Source: Micromonospora sp. WMMD961 (GTDB lineage Bacteria > Actinomycetota > Actinomycetes > Mycobacteriales > Micromonosporaceae). Taken from it: DNA of 64,000 nt. Made by a program: the position numbers and the translations under genes. Below the pieces are notes generated by a model. It made no database searches and was not told where the DNA came from. It was given only the letters and a program-made list of their open reading frames with translations. Each line of letters opens with the position of its first letter. Positions within the stretch are counted from its first letter, which is position 1. Below, one piece after another: positions 1 through 8,316 of the stretch. Location of the stretch: the NCBI RefSeq assembly GCF_029626145.1, contig NZ_JARUBJ010000002.1, positions 1,456,501-1,520,500 of the forward strand. Reading direction: 5' to 3'.

Positions 1-2
1 TG

Positions 3-383
3 CCGATCATCCTCTACCTCTTCGTGGTGGCTATCGGGACTGACTACAACATCCTCATGATCGCCCGACTACGCGAGGAGGCGCGGGAGGGCAACGAGCC
101 GCACCAGGCCGCCGCCATCGGGGTCGAACACGCCGGCCCGACGGTCGCGGCAGCAGGCTTGATCCTGGCCGGGACGTTCGCGGTGCTGCTGCTTGCTCCG
201 ATCTCGTTCCTGCAGCAGATGGGCTTCGCGGTGGCGATCGGCATCGTGCTGTCGGCGTTCGTCATGTCGATGTTCTTCGTGCCGGCGCTGACCGCCCTGA
301 TCGGGCACAAGGCGTGGTGGCCGGGCCACGGCGACGAGCGACCGACCGGCGGGCCGCACGTCCCGCCGCAGCCGGAGGGGTAG
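3..383 (+). CDS. MMPL-family transporter, C-terminal end (partial)
   Basis: The gene enters from the left edge in frame 3, so only about 126 residues are visible. They read as the last transmembrane helices of an RND/MMPL-type exporter: the Y-N-I-L-M-I-A-R-L-R-E-E motif after a GTDYN turn is the typical loop following TM helix 8-9 of MMPL proteins. It is followed by hydrophobic stretches (AAAGLILAGTFAVLLLA and AIGIVLSAFVMSMFFVPAL) and a charged, Pro/Gly-rich cytoplasmic tail. MMPL proteins export lipids or small molecules by proton-motive force; the substrate cannot be told from this end. It converges on the next gene with 26 bp between stops. Confidence 0.9.
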   Translation, partial: PIILYLFVVAIGTDYNILMIARLREEAREGNEPHQAAAIGVEHAGPTVAAAGLILAGTFAVLLLAPISFLQQMGFAVAIGIVLSAFVMSMFFVPALTALIGHKAWWPGHGDERPTGGPHVPPQPEG

Positions 384-409
384 CCGGGCGAGCGGACGTT
401 CGGCCGATA

Positions 410-3400
410 TCAGGCGGCGATGGCCCGAGCCGCGACGTACATGTCGGCGGGCAGCGCGTGGCGCAGCTTCCAGAGGATGCGCATGGGTCGGTCGCCGGTG
501 TGCTCCTGGTACGTCATCGGCCCGGCGTACAGGTACGGCGGCGCGCCCAGGTCACGGTCGGGGATACGGGTCTCCCGGACGAAGAGGTGCACTGCCGACC
601 CGCCCGACGTGTAGCGCTGTCCGGTCGCTGACGCCGACGAGGTGGTGCTCTGCGACTCCCACTGGAAGAGGGTGTCGGTGACGGCCCGGTCGGCGTACAT
701 GGTGGTGGGGGAGTAGTGCGCCGCGGACTTGACCAGGGTGACGAAGAACAGGTCGGCCTGGGCGTCGGGCAGCCACTTCACCCCCTCGCGCAGCGACCCC
801 GGGTTGGTCATCCCGAAGGCGGCACATGCCTCGTTGCGGCTGTACCGGGCGTGCACCCGCAACGGCACCGCCCCCGGCGTGAGGGTGGGCGTGACCCGGT
901 GGATGCGGTCCCGCAACACCTCGGCGACCTGCCGCAACTCGGCACAACGCGCCGGTTCCTTCCACAGCCGTGCCAGCTGTTCGTCCCGCATGGCGAGGGG
1001 TGCGTTCGGTCCCCAGAGGCTGAAGTGCAGCATGTCGAGCAGTCGGCCGCTGCCCGCGTACACCTGCTGACCTGGCGCGGGCGGTCCGGCCGCGACCCGG
1101 GTCAGCAGCTCCAGCCGGTCCACGTCGTCGGTGTGCAGCATGCGACCGATGGCCCGGCCCAACTCCCGGTCGTCCGGGCCGGGCGCGGACGTCTCGATGC
1201 CGGCGAGCCGGCGCAGACCGGTCCAGCCGCCGATGCTGGCCGAGCGGTACACGTCCTCGATCTCCAGGCCGGTCTCACAAAGGAACGTGGCCAGGCTGAC
1301 GTCGCCGAGTTGCCGCAGCTCGGACACCAGACCGGCCTTCGAGGTGGGCAGCGCGCTCTTCAGGTTGGCGAGCACGACCTCCTTCGCCACCCGGTCCAGT
1401 TCGACGTGGCAGCCGCTCGGGAGGCTCGGGAAGTCGTCCCGGACCGCCTCGGTGATCGCCCGCCGGCTCACCCCGGTCAGCGCACGCCACCGCAGGTCGA
1501 AGCGGAAGTTGGCGTTCTGCCCACCGATGAAGTCGAGCACCGTGAGACAGGGCTTGTCGTCGTCCAGGCGCAGGCCACGGCCGAGCTGTTGCAGGAAGAT
1601 CGTGGCGCTCTCGGTGGGCCGCAGCATCAGGATCGTGTCGACCATCGGCAGGTCGACGCCCTCGTTGAACAGGTCAACTGTGAAGAGCACCCGCAGCTTG
1701 CCGGCCTTGAAGTCCCGCAACAGCCCTTTTTGTGTCGAGCGCTCCACTCCCGACGTCACCGCCGCCGATGGCACGCCGTGGTCGTTGAACCACCTGGCCA
1801 TGAACTCGGCGTGCCCGATGCTCACGCAGAACCCGAGCGCCCGCATCCGTCCGACGTCCACCTTGTCGCTGACCGCGCGAAGCACCGACCTCGCGCGGGC
1901 GTGGTTGCCGGTGTAGACGACGTCCAGCTCCGCCGGGTCGTAGCCCTGGCCGCGCTTCCAGGCGAGGTGCGACAGGTCCACGTCGTCGTGCAGCCCGAAG
2001 TACTGGAACGGCGACAGCAACTGCCGCTCCAACGCGTCCCACAGGTGCAGCTCAACCGCCGCGCGGCCGTCGAACCACCGACGCACGTCGCCGCCGTCGG
2101 CCCGGTCGGGGGTCGCCGTCAATCCGAGGAGTACGCGGGGACGCAGCCGCTCCAACAGCCGTGTGTACGTCGGCGCCTCCGCGTGGTGGAACTCGTCCAC
2201 GATCACCATGTCGTACGCCTCGGGGTCGACCTCCCGGCGGTGCAGCGACTGGATGGAGGCGAAGACGTGCTTCCAACCGTTCGGCTTCTCGCCAGCGACA
2301 AGCGTCTCCCCGAAGCTGCCGTCGCCCATGACTTGCCGAAACGTCGACAGGCTCTGCCGCAGGATCTGCTCCTGATGGGCGATGAAGAGCAGCGAATCTG
2401 TTCGTCCCGCCTTGTGCAGCCGGCGGTAGTCCAGCGCGGCGACGACGGTCTTGCCGGTGCCCGTCGCCATCACCACCAGGTTGCGCCAACGCCCGTGGAC
2501 CAGCCGTTCGGCGTCCAGGTCGGCCAGGATTTCCGCCTGGTACGGGTACGGGCGCACGTCCAGGTTCGAGATCTCGGTAGGTGTCTGGTCTCGGCGCTCC
2601 CCGGTGAGTGCCTGCCGAAGCCGTTCGGCGTCCCTGGCCGCGTCGTACGCCTCGAACGCCGGATCGTTCCAGTAGTCCTCGAACGTCGCCGTGAACGTGT
2701 CGATGACGTGCGGCTGCTCGATGTTCGAGATGCGGACGTTCCACTCCACGCCGTCGACCAGCGCGGTCTTCGACAGGTTCGACGAGCCGACGTACGCGGT
2801 GGTGGTGCCGTTGTTGCGGCGGAACAGCCACGCCTTGGCGTGCAGGCGGGTGGTCCGCGTCTCGTAGGACACCTTGACCTCAGCGCCGAGCTCCTTCAGC
2901 CGGTCGAGCGCTCGCTGATCGGTCGCGCCGAGGTAGGTCGTGGTGATGACCCGGACTTTGCCACCCCGGGCGATCAGGTCGCGGATGGGCTTCTCGACGA
3001 TGCGCAGTCCGTACCACTTGATGAACGCGCAGAGTAGGTCGACGCTCTCGGCTGAGGCCATCTCGTGGTTGACCTCGTGGCCGATGCGGGGCTGGTGACG
3101 GCCGTTGACGAGTAACGCGCCGGTGGAGAGCGGGGTGGTCGGTCGGTCTGGGAAGGCTGGTAGCGCGGGTGGGGTTGGTGGGGCGGCGATGGCGTGGAGC
3201 AGGTGCTTCGCGTCGGTCACCTGGTCTTGGTCCGTTGCGGCCTTCGGGCTCAGCTCGCCGATGGCGTCGGCGATCCGGTTCGCCAGCTCGACCTGGTGGT
3301 GGAGCTTGTCGTCGCCGCCGGGGACGGATTGGAGGGCGCGGGCGGCCAGGGCGGCGATGTGCCGCGCGAGGGTGGTGTGCGCGTCGGCGGGGTCGAGCTT

Positions 3401-3496
3401 GTGGTGCTGGATCAGAGCGGGATCGACGTGCTGAAGACGATCGGCGAGCTCACGAGTGATCAGATGCTCGTAAAGCCCTCGCTCAAGATCCGTCAT
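410..3496 (-). CDS. PLD-nuclease / SF2 helicase / DUF3427 protein
   Basis: Residue numbers count from an ATG at 3571. A PLD-like domain at about 165-300 has an HxK (H244-A-K246) followed by GSSNLS (262-267). A superfamily 2 helicase follows, with Walker A ATGTGKT (369-375), DEFHH (459-463), LTATP (484-488) and a late QLGRGLR arginine-finger motif. The C-terminus (HLFVRET, APPYLYAGP, PMRILWKL) matches DUF3427. I prefer the ATG at 3496 (MTDLERGLYEHLITREL), because family members begin near a GLYE motif; the ATG at 3571 has no good ribosome site. Such proteins are stand-alone helicase-nucleases often found in variable defence-rich regions. No methylase or specificity subunit is next to it. Function in DNA restriction is inference. 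Confidence 0.85.
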   Translation of the reverse strand: MTDLERGLYEHLITRELADRLQHVDPALIQHHKLDPADAHTTLARHIAALAARALQSVPGGDDKLHHQVELANRIADAIGELSPKAATDQDQVTDAKHLLHAIAAPPTPPALPAFPDRPTTPLSTGALLVNGRHQPRIGHEVNHEMASAESVDLLCAFIKWYGLRIVEKPIRDLIARGGKVRVITTTYLGATDQRALDRLKELGAEVKVSYETRTTRLHAKAWLFRRNNGTTTAYVGSSNLSKTALVDGVEWNVRISNIEQPHVIDTFTATFEDYWNDPAFEAYDAARDAERLRQALTGERRDQTPTEISNLDVRPYPYQAEILADLDAERLVHGRWRNLVVMATGTGKTVVAALDYRRLHKAGRTDSLLFIAHQEQILRQSLSTFRQVMGDGSFGETLVAGEKPNGWKHVFASIQSLHRREVDPEAYDMVIVDEFHHAEAPTYTRLLERLRPRVLLGLTATPDRADGGDVRRWFDGRAAVELHLWDALERQLLSPFQYFGLHDDVDLSHLAWKRGQGYDPAELDVVYTGNHARARSVLRAVSDKVDVGRMRALGFCVSIGHAEFMARWFNDHGVPSAAVTSGVERSTQKGLLRDFKAGKLRVLFTVDLFNEGVDLPMVDTILMLRPTESATIFLQQLGRGLRLDDDKPCLTVLDFIGGQNANFRFDLRWRALTGVSRRAITEAVRDDFPSLPSGCHVELDRVAKEVVLANLKSALPTSKAGLVSELRQLGDVSLATFLCETGLEIEDVYRSASIGGWTGLRRLAGIETSAPGPDDRELGRAIGRMLHTDDVDRLELLTRVAAGPPAPGQQVYAGSGRLLDMLHFSLWGPNAPLAMRDEQLARLWKEPARCAELRQVAEVLRDRIHRVTPTLTPGAVPLRVHARYSRNEACAAFGMTNPGSLREGVKWLPDAQADLFFVTLVKSAAHYSPTTMYADRAVTDTLFQWESQSTTSSASATGQRYTSGGSAVHLFVRETRIPDRDLGAPPYLYAGPMTYQEHTGDRPMRILWKLRHALPADMYVAARAIAA

Positions 3497-4016
3497 CAGG
3501 AGACGGTAGCTCCGTTGCGTTGCCCCTTCTGTCGGGTCCGCGACAACATTCACCCATCGAGCCTGCGGCATGCATTGCTAGAGAGTTTCCAGTATGGACC
3601 GCAGTAGTGGTGATCACCGTGGTGAGCAGGGAGTTGCGGGCTATGCCGGAGAACGTCGATGGAAACGTGAAGTGATGGCGGCGGCGCCCTCAGCCTCTGC
3701 TGCAGATATATGCCAGAAGCGCCGTCACTCTGGGGGTCCCGCGGGAAGGTCCATGGCGGTAAAGTCGTCCCTGCCGCCGGCGGGGAAGGGGCGAGTCCAT
3801 GTATGCAGCTGCGAATTTGCGTAATAGGTATAGATGCGGTCCGTTCTCGCCACCTCGGAAGCCGGTTCTTACGCCTGTCTAATCCTTGTGACATTTTCTA
3901 AGCCACGTCAGTGGCACGACTCGGGCGTGTAGTTAGGCCGTAAACCGGGCCGGGTGGACGTTGTCCGTATAGGCGTTAGCGTTGCAGGCGTTCGCGCAAC
4001 GCGGATGGGGAGTAAT
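3497..4016. other. Intergenic region between divergent helicase and Trypco1 operon
   Basis: About 520 bp between divergent starts. It is clearly more AT-rich than the chromosome to the left, especially 3790-3960. I see no convincing gene. A small hairpin GCCAC-GTCA-GTGGC lies at 3902-3915, just before the Trypco1 operon, and the AT-rich stretch 3880-3945 (TTGTGACATTTTC, TAGTTAGG) probably holds the operon promoter. No SOS box, tRNA or attachment repeat was recognised. Confidence 0.4.
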
Positions 4017-4412
4017 GTGTCTGTTCGGCGCATTCCTGGAGAGATAAACGGCGTCCCGGTGTTGGTGGAGGTCGTTCCGATCGGCGACGAGTACACGAGC
4101 ACTAGACCAGCTCAGCAGAAAGCAGAGGAGCTTTTTGTCAAGGCTCAATCCGTAATTGAAGGAATGGTTGCATCTACTGCCGAAATGATGAGGTCTGCGG
4201 CTTATCGCGCGGCGCGACCTTCACAGGTGGAAGTTCAGTTTGGCTTGAAATTCTCTACACAAGCGGGGGTGATCTTCGCGAGCGCAGCCTCAGAGGCGAG
4301 CTTGAACGTGAAGTTGGTTTTTGGATCTGTCGGGGTGGCGGACGACGAAACCCGTTCTGATGTCGAGATGAAGGGAGGCAGCGATGAGCGTATCGACCGG
4401 TCAAGTTGCTGA
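4017..4412 (+). CDS. Trypco1-domain (CU044_2847-like) protein
   Basis: A 131-residue protein with the layout of the trypsin-co-occurring domain 1 family: a N-terminal strand pair ending GVPVLVEV, a central helix rich in Q/E/A, then VEVQFGLKFSTQAGVIFASAASEASLNVKL. The phrase VEVQFGL followed by a second strand is the family hallmark. The GTG at 4017 has GGGGAG four bases upstream; an in-frame ATG at 4005 is the alternative. The last 29 nt overlap the protease gene. The family is known from genomic surveys to sit beside trypsin-like peptidases in NTP-dependent conflict systems; its molecular role is not established. Low G+C and A/T-ending codons set it apart from the surrounding chromosome. Confidence 0.8.
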   Translation: MSVRRIPGEINGVPVLVEVVPIGDEYTSTRPAQQKAEELFVKAQSVIEGMVASTAEMMRSAAYRAARPSQVEVQFGLKFSTQAGVIFASAASEASLNVKLVFGSVGVADDETRSDVEMKGGSDERIDRSSC

Positions 4413-6930
4413 AGAATTTCTGGGTCGCATTGAGAATGCCCAGGGCGACTATGTTGGCACATGTTTCCAAGTAACCGCTGGGGTGCTTGTGACTGCAGCT
4501 CACGTGATCCAGGAGGCTCTGCAAGAGGTAGACCGTTCAAACTTGATGGGTAGGATCGTCGCCGTTGCTCCACTCACCTCTGCCGGACGCGGGAACATTG
4601 CGGCCCGCGTGATCGCGGTGCATCCTAGTCAAGATCTTGCAGTCCTTCAAAGTGATAACCCCCTGCCCGCAGAGGTGTCGCACTTGGCGTATTCTGATGT
4701 GCAATCACCGGGGACCGAATTCTATATTACCGGCTGCGCTCTTCTTGATAACGAGTCGCGGTATAAAAGTTTGACCACTCTTGGCCACTGGGGGCGATCT
4801 GCCCACACGCTCAACGATTCTTCAATAGGGGCGGGGACCGCTGCCGGGGCGGAGCGGGGAATGAGTGGATCCCCGGTCTTGCGAACCAGCGACAATGCCG
4901 TTATTGGCGTGATGAGCATGCGTTACAACAGCGACGGCTGGTCCAGGGATCGGGTTTGGTTCGCCCGGGTCGAAGATTTGGTGTCAATCCTTCCACCCAC
5001 GGTTCGAGTGCCTATATTTCGCACTGCCGCAAATGGGGATGATGGTGCAACTCGCTTAGGGGTGACATACGAAGATAAGTCCAGATTAGCGAACGAAGCT
5101 AACTTCTTCATGCCTAACGAATGGACCGGGGCATGGGTCGATTCGGTAGCTGCCTTGGAGTCGAGCAAGGTACTAATTCTCGTCGCTCCCGCAGGCTTCG
5201 GTTCAACAACATTCGCTGAACAGTTGATCGTTAGGGAGGGCGACTTCCGCCTGCGATTGGCTAAACTTGAGCCGGGTGACTGGGACAGGCCGCATGCTGC
5301 TTCCCTGCCCATGCAGGCATGGCACGGATACATTCTCGACTTGCAAGACCCTGAGCATGATAGGCCCACCGCCGAATTCCTGCGCGGTTTGGACGATATC
5401 GCGACCGCTCTCGCTGAAATCCAATCGCATCTTATCGTGACGATCAAAGAAAGTTTGTGGTCTAATCGGCATGCCACATCACTAAACAATGTACGAGCTG
5501 TTCGTATCGATCAGCCGCCGGATCCACATGCGCTGGTCGAGAGATTTTTCGAAGAGTTCGACCCTATCGTTGTCGAAGCGGTACGTCAAGATCGCGTTCG
5601 CACGCACCTTAATGGCATGAATGCGATCGAGTCTAGCCAGGCTGTGGGACAGATCGTGGATCTGCTCGAGCCCTTTGGTGACCGCAGTTCATTATCTACT
5701 TCAAAAATCGCCGAAATGATTGCCGAGGTGCTCGATAATCACGTCGACGACTTGGATGTATTATTCGGTGAGGAAGGCACCGATCATCGGCCTACCTCCT
5801 CGTTTAGTAGAGAAAAAGACCGACCCCTTGCGCTCAACGATCGATGCTTGCTACTTACACTTTCTGTCCGTTCTGCGGTGCATCTGAGCAATCTTGAACG
5901 CGATTGGCGAAGCTTTCTGTCCGAGCTTAGAGGGAAGCCTGAGGAGGATGTTCGTCACCTGGACGCCGTCTTGGCTAGGTCTGGAATTAGGGGACGGCTA
6001 AAGCGTATTCGCGCATCGGTCGACAGAGACGAAATGGCCCGACTGGCTAGGCCAGCTTTCGGTGTGGCGGCTATCCGTTACGTCTGGGATAACTATAGCG
6101 AGGTGCGGCGCCCGCTCGTCCGTTGGATGAGTACAAATATCTCTCAGGATTCGGGGCCGCTCTCGCCGGCTGCGTGGGTGTCTACCTTGGTGCGTCGAAG
6201 TCAAGACATCGAATTCATTCGTCACGATCTCCGTAACATCGGCGACAAAGGGATTTTGAAGGATGTTCTTTTCGACGCCTGTCGCGACATGCACATGCGG
6301 CGTCGGGCGGAGCGGATATTGTATGATTGGGCACAAAGTGCCGAGATGCAAGACGTCGTCATAGACGTTGCGACGCGCCTATACCTCCTCGATCAACGCC
6401 CGATCGCTGTTAGGCGATTGCAGCGAGTGGCTGATTCCGCCAAAATATCAGATGGAACCGCGGCACTGGTTGTGGCGGCCTTCGACCAGTTCCTTGCAGA
6501 CGAAAACGCACGAGAGCCTTTCCTCGCTACGGTCTCGGAATGGTTGACTGCGGCCGGCGCGCGGGCCTCCTCAAGGTTTGCGCTCGATGCGATGGTAAGA
6601 GACGCTGAAGGCGTCGAAGTGTTTCTCGCTCTCGAGAAGAGAGGAATTTTGCAACTAAAACCTTTTCTGGCGCAGCTTCTTGATGATGAGCCTTCGCATG
6701 CAACAATTGTCACTATGTTTAGGTCGGCTAATGACGACGCCAGCTATGATGCCCTCATCGAGTCCTTGGCCGGCGCCGCACGGGAAAACGGGCTGATCGC
6801 GAGTCTCTTCAGGTTGTCCGGGGCGCTGGATTCCACGGCCGGAATGCGGAATCCGGTCAAGGACTTGTCGGTGCGGCTGGAGGGGTACATTGCGGGAAGG
6901 GTTGTGGAAAGTAGCCATGTTCAGGCTTGA
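4384..6930 (+). CDS. Trypsin-like protease fused to STAND-like module and helical C-terminus
   Basis: 848 residues. Domain 1 (about 10-205) is a chymotrypsin-fold serine protease: His40 in VTAAH, Asp84 in HPSQDLAVL and Ser161 in GMSGSP. Domain 2 (about 240-440) resembles a STAND NTPase: a P-loop-like APAGFGSTT at 268-276 where the Walker A lysine is replaced by serine, a Walker B-like YILDLQD (D319, D322) and a VTIKES strand. Residues about 480-840 are alpha-helical, HEAT/TPR-like. There is no signal peptide, so it should act in the cytoplasm. The ATG has AGGGAGG upstream. Inference: an effector protease held inactive by a sensor scaffold that binds but may not hydrolyse NTP, coupled to the Trypco1 protein. 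Base composition suggests transfer. Confidence 0.85.
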   Translation: MSVSTGQVAEEFLGRIENAQGDYVGTCFQVTAGVLVTAAHVIQEALQEVDRSNLMGRIVAVAPLTSAGRGNIAARVIAVHPSQDLAVLQSDNPLPAEVSHLAYSDVQSPGTEFYITGCALLDNESRYKSLTTLGHWGRSAHTLNDSSIGAGTAAGAERGMSGSPVLRTSDNAVIGVMSMRYNSDGWSRDRVWFARVEDLVSILPPTVRVPIFRTAANGDDGATRLGVTYEDKSRLANEANFFMPNEWTGAWVDSVAALESSKVLILVAPAGFGSTTFAEQLIVREGDFRLRLAKLEPGDWDRPHAASLPMQAWHGYILDLQDPEHDRPTAEFLRGLDDIATALAEIQSHLIVTIKESLWSNRHATSLNNVRAVRIDQPPDPHALVERFFEEFDPIVVEAVRQDRVRTHLNGMNAIESSQAVGQIVDLLEPFGDRSSLSTSKIAEMIAEVLDNHVDDLDVLFGEEGTDHRPTSSFSREKDRPLALNDRCLLLTLSVRSAVHLSNLERDWRSFLSELRGKPEEDVRHLDAVLARSGIRGRLKRIRASVDRDEMARLARPAFGVAAIRYVWDNYSEVRRPLVRWMSTNISQDSGPLSPAAWVSTLVRRSQDIEFIRHDLRNIGDKGILKDVLFDACRDMHMRRRAERILYDWAQSAEMQDVVIDVATRLYLLDQRPIAVRRLQRVADSAKISDGTAALVVAAFDQFLADENAREPFLATVSEWLTAAGARASSRFALDAMVRDAEGVEVFLALEKRGILQLKPFLAQLLDDEPSHATIVTMFRSANDDASYDALIESLAGAARENGLIASLFRLSGALDSTAGMRNPVKDLSVRLEGYIAGRVVESSHVQA

Positions 6931-7597
6931 CCGCCGGCGAAGGGCTATCCTCTTCCCGGCTCGGATGCCGCTGGAGACGCGCACCGAACACGTGCTCTTG
7001 GAAGCGGACTTTACCGCGACGGTTCGAACGGGGCGTACTCACGCGGACTTGGACGCCTTAGTGCGTAGCAGGCTGCATGCGCTAGCTTTCAGCGTCACCT
7101 CCAGATTGCAGCCGGTATTCGTCGGGCAGGCCCAGGACGAGATCAACGGCCTGTTGGGGCAACCCAAAGATTGCCCCGATGGCTTTTACCGCGATTTAGT
7201 TGGGAATGTTCAGTTGTATATGTCCGACGAGGTTACCGCCGACCTTGCGAAGCAGCGAGAGGATGCTGCCAGGCTTCGGCGGCTTCGTTTTTTGAAGGAA
7301 AACATCTTCTCTGACCCGAGCTTCGTGGCTATTGAGCTGTTCGAGCGCAATCCCGTAGGTGGTCCCGAGCTGGATTCCTTGCTCAAGAGAGCTTCTGAGA
7401 TGGCTCTAAAGCTCAGGTCGTTCGATGACTGGTGGGCCCCTTTGTTGCTGGCTTGGGGGGATCTCGCTCAAAAGATGCAATCTCCCGCGGAGGCCGATGT
7501 TGCGATGCGCGTACTCCTTAGGGCAATTAGCGACCTCGACTCGAGGCTAATTCGAAATTACCCAGTTCCGAGACCAGAGGCTGGCGGCCCTAACTAA
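6917..7597 (+). CDS. Unknown protein, third gene of the Trypco1-protease operon
   Basis: 226 residues. The ATG at 6917 (MFRLDRRRR) has GGAAAG nine bases upstream and overlaps the protease gene by 14 nt; a TTG at 6890 would be an alternative. I do not recognise a family. The N-terminus looks like strands (RRRAILFPARMPLETRTEHVLLEADFTATV). The rest is mostly helical, with a charged segment TADLAKQREDAARLRRLRFLKENIF and a C-terminal helical bundle (SFDDWWAPLLLAWGDLAQKM). There are no membrane segments, signal peptide or evident catalytic motif. Tight coupling and shared low G+C argue that it is a structural or regulatory partner, or the target, of the protease. Confidence 0.7.
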   Translation: MFRLDRRRRAILFPARMPLETRTEHVLLEADFTATVRTGRTHADLDALVRSRLHALAFSVTSRLQPVFVGQAQDEINGLLGQPKDCPDGFYRDLVGNVQLYMSDEVTADLAKQREDAARLRRLRFLKENIFSDPSFVAIELFERNPVGGPELDSLLKRASEMALKLRSFDDWWAPLLLAWGDLAQKMQSPAEADVAMRVLLRAISDLDSRLIRNYPVPRPEAGGPN

Positions 7598-7755
7598 CCC
7601 ACTGAATAGATTGTGGCTATGCCGAAATTTCCTACATCAAGTCGCCTTGATGCCGCCCTGCCTGTGAAGGTAGATAAGTGCGCATTCATCCTTAGGGTCG
7701 ACGATGCGTCCAATAGAGCGAGGGGAAGGGCAGCCTGCCTTATGGATGTTGCCAG

Positions 7756-8316
7756 CTACTTCTGCGTTAGTGGTGCGCCTGTGCAGGTGAGGACATGGAC
7801 GTCGAAGACTGGTGCACTCTGCCAGTTCGGCCGCAAGGTGGTGACCTTGCTCCAGCCCCAACACCCATACATCGTTTGGGCGGCCAGATTGTCAGAGCGG
7901 ACCAGGAGGGTTGCTCGGGTCTCAGTCCGGCATCCGATCAAGTCATTGTGTAGCGCTGCGGCGATGCCCTGACGTCGCCAACCGGGACGTACCAGCAGCT
8001 CGCTGATCGCGAAGGTACGTTGGCCGTCCTCGTCGGTGAACCCGGGCGGCACCGGCTCGTGGATGCCATCCCACCACCGAGTCTCGGATGGCAGCGGGAA
8101 CCCATAGATATAGCCGACCAGGGTCCCGTCGAGCGTTGCGGTGACCAGCTCCCAACCGACCCGTTGCATGTGTAGGGAGAGCTGACGCCGGTACCGGTCC
8201 TCGCTGTGGAACTCGCTGCCGCCCGCGTAGACCTCCAGGTAGAGGTCCACCAACTGATCGAGGATTCCCTTGGCCTCGTCCGCGTTGTGATGGCGGAGTT
8301 GCAGGCCCTCGATCAC
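7756..8316 (-). CDS. GNAT-family N-acetyltransferase
   Basis: 186 residues. The acetyl-CoA binding motif A is RPGWRRQGIAAALHNDLI at about 113-130, with a strand VGYIYGFPLP before it and a late LYG/MYGCWGWSKV segment as in GNATs. It probably acetylates a small molecule or protein amine; the substrate is unknown. The GTG start overlaps the stop of the regulator gene upstream by 4 nt (GTGA), so the two are translationally coupled. The 158 bp downstream, up to the Trypco1 operon, still has low G+C and I see no gene in it. Confidence 0.85.
   Translation of the reverse strand: MIEGLQLRHHNADEAKGILDQLVDLYLEVYAGGSEFHSEDRYRRQLSLHMQRVGWELVTATLDGTLVGYIYGFPLPSETRWWDGIHEPVPPGFTDEDGQRTFAISELLVRPGWRRQGIAAALHNDLIGCRTETRATLLVRSDNLAAQTMYGCWGWSKVTTLRPNWQSAPVFDVHVLTCTGAPLTQK

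Noticed and set aside
716..3037. A 773-codon open frame on the plus strand opposite the helicase
   Set aside because: It is antisense to a gene with clear helicase and PLD motifs, is Gln/Arg/Val-rich with no motif, and is the usual GC-skew shadow of a high-G+C gene.
410..3496. Type I or III restriction subunit
   Set aside because: No methyltransferase or specificity gene is adjacent, and the PLD plus DUF3427 layout matches stand-alone helicase-nucleases.
7613..7972. A 119-codon plus-strand frame after the Trypco1 operon
   Set aside because: More than half is antisense to the GNAT gene and no ribosome site or family match supports it, so I did not count it as a fourth operon gene.
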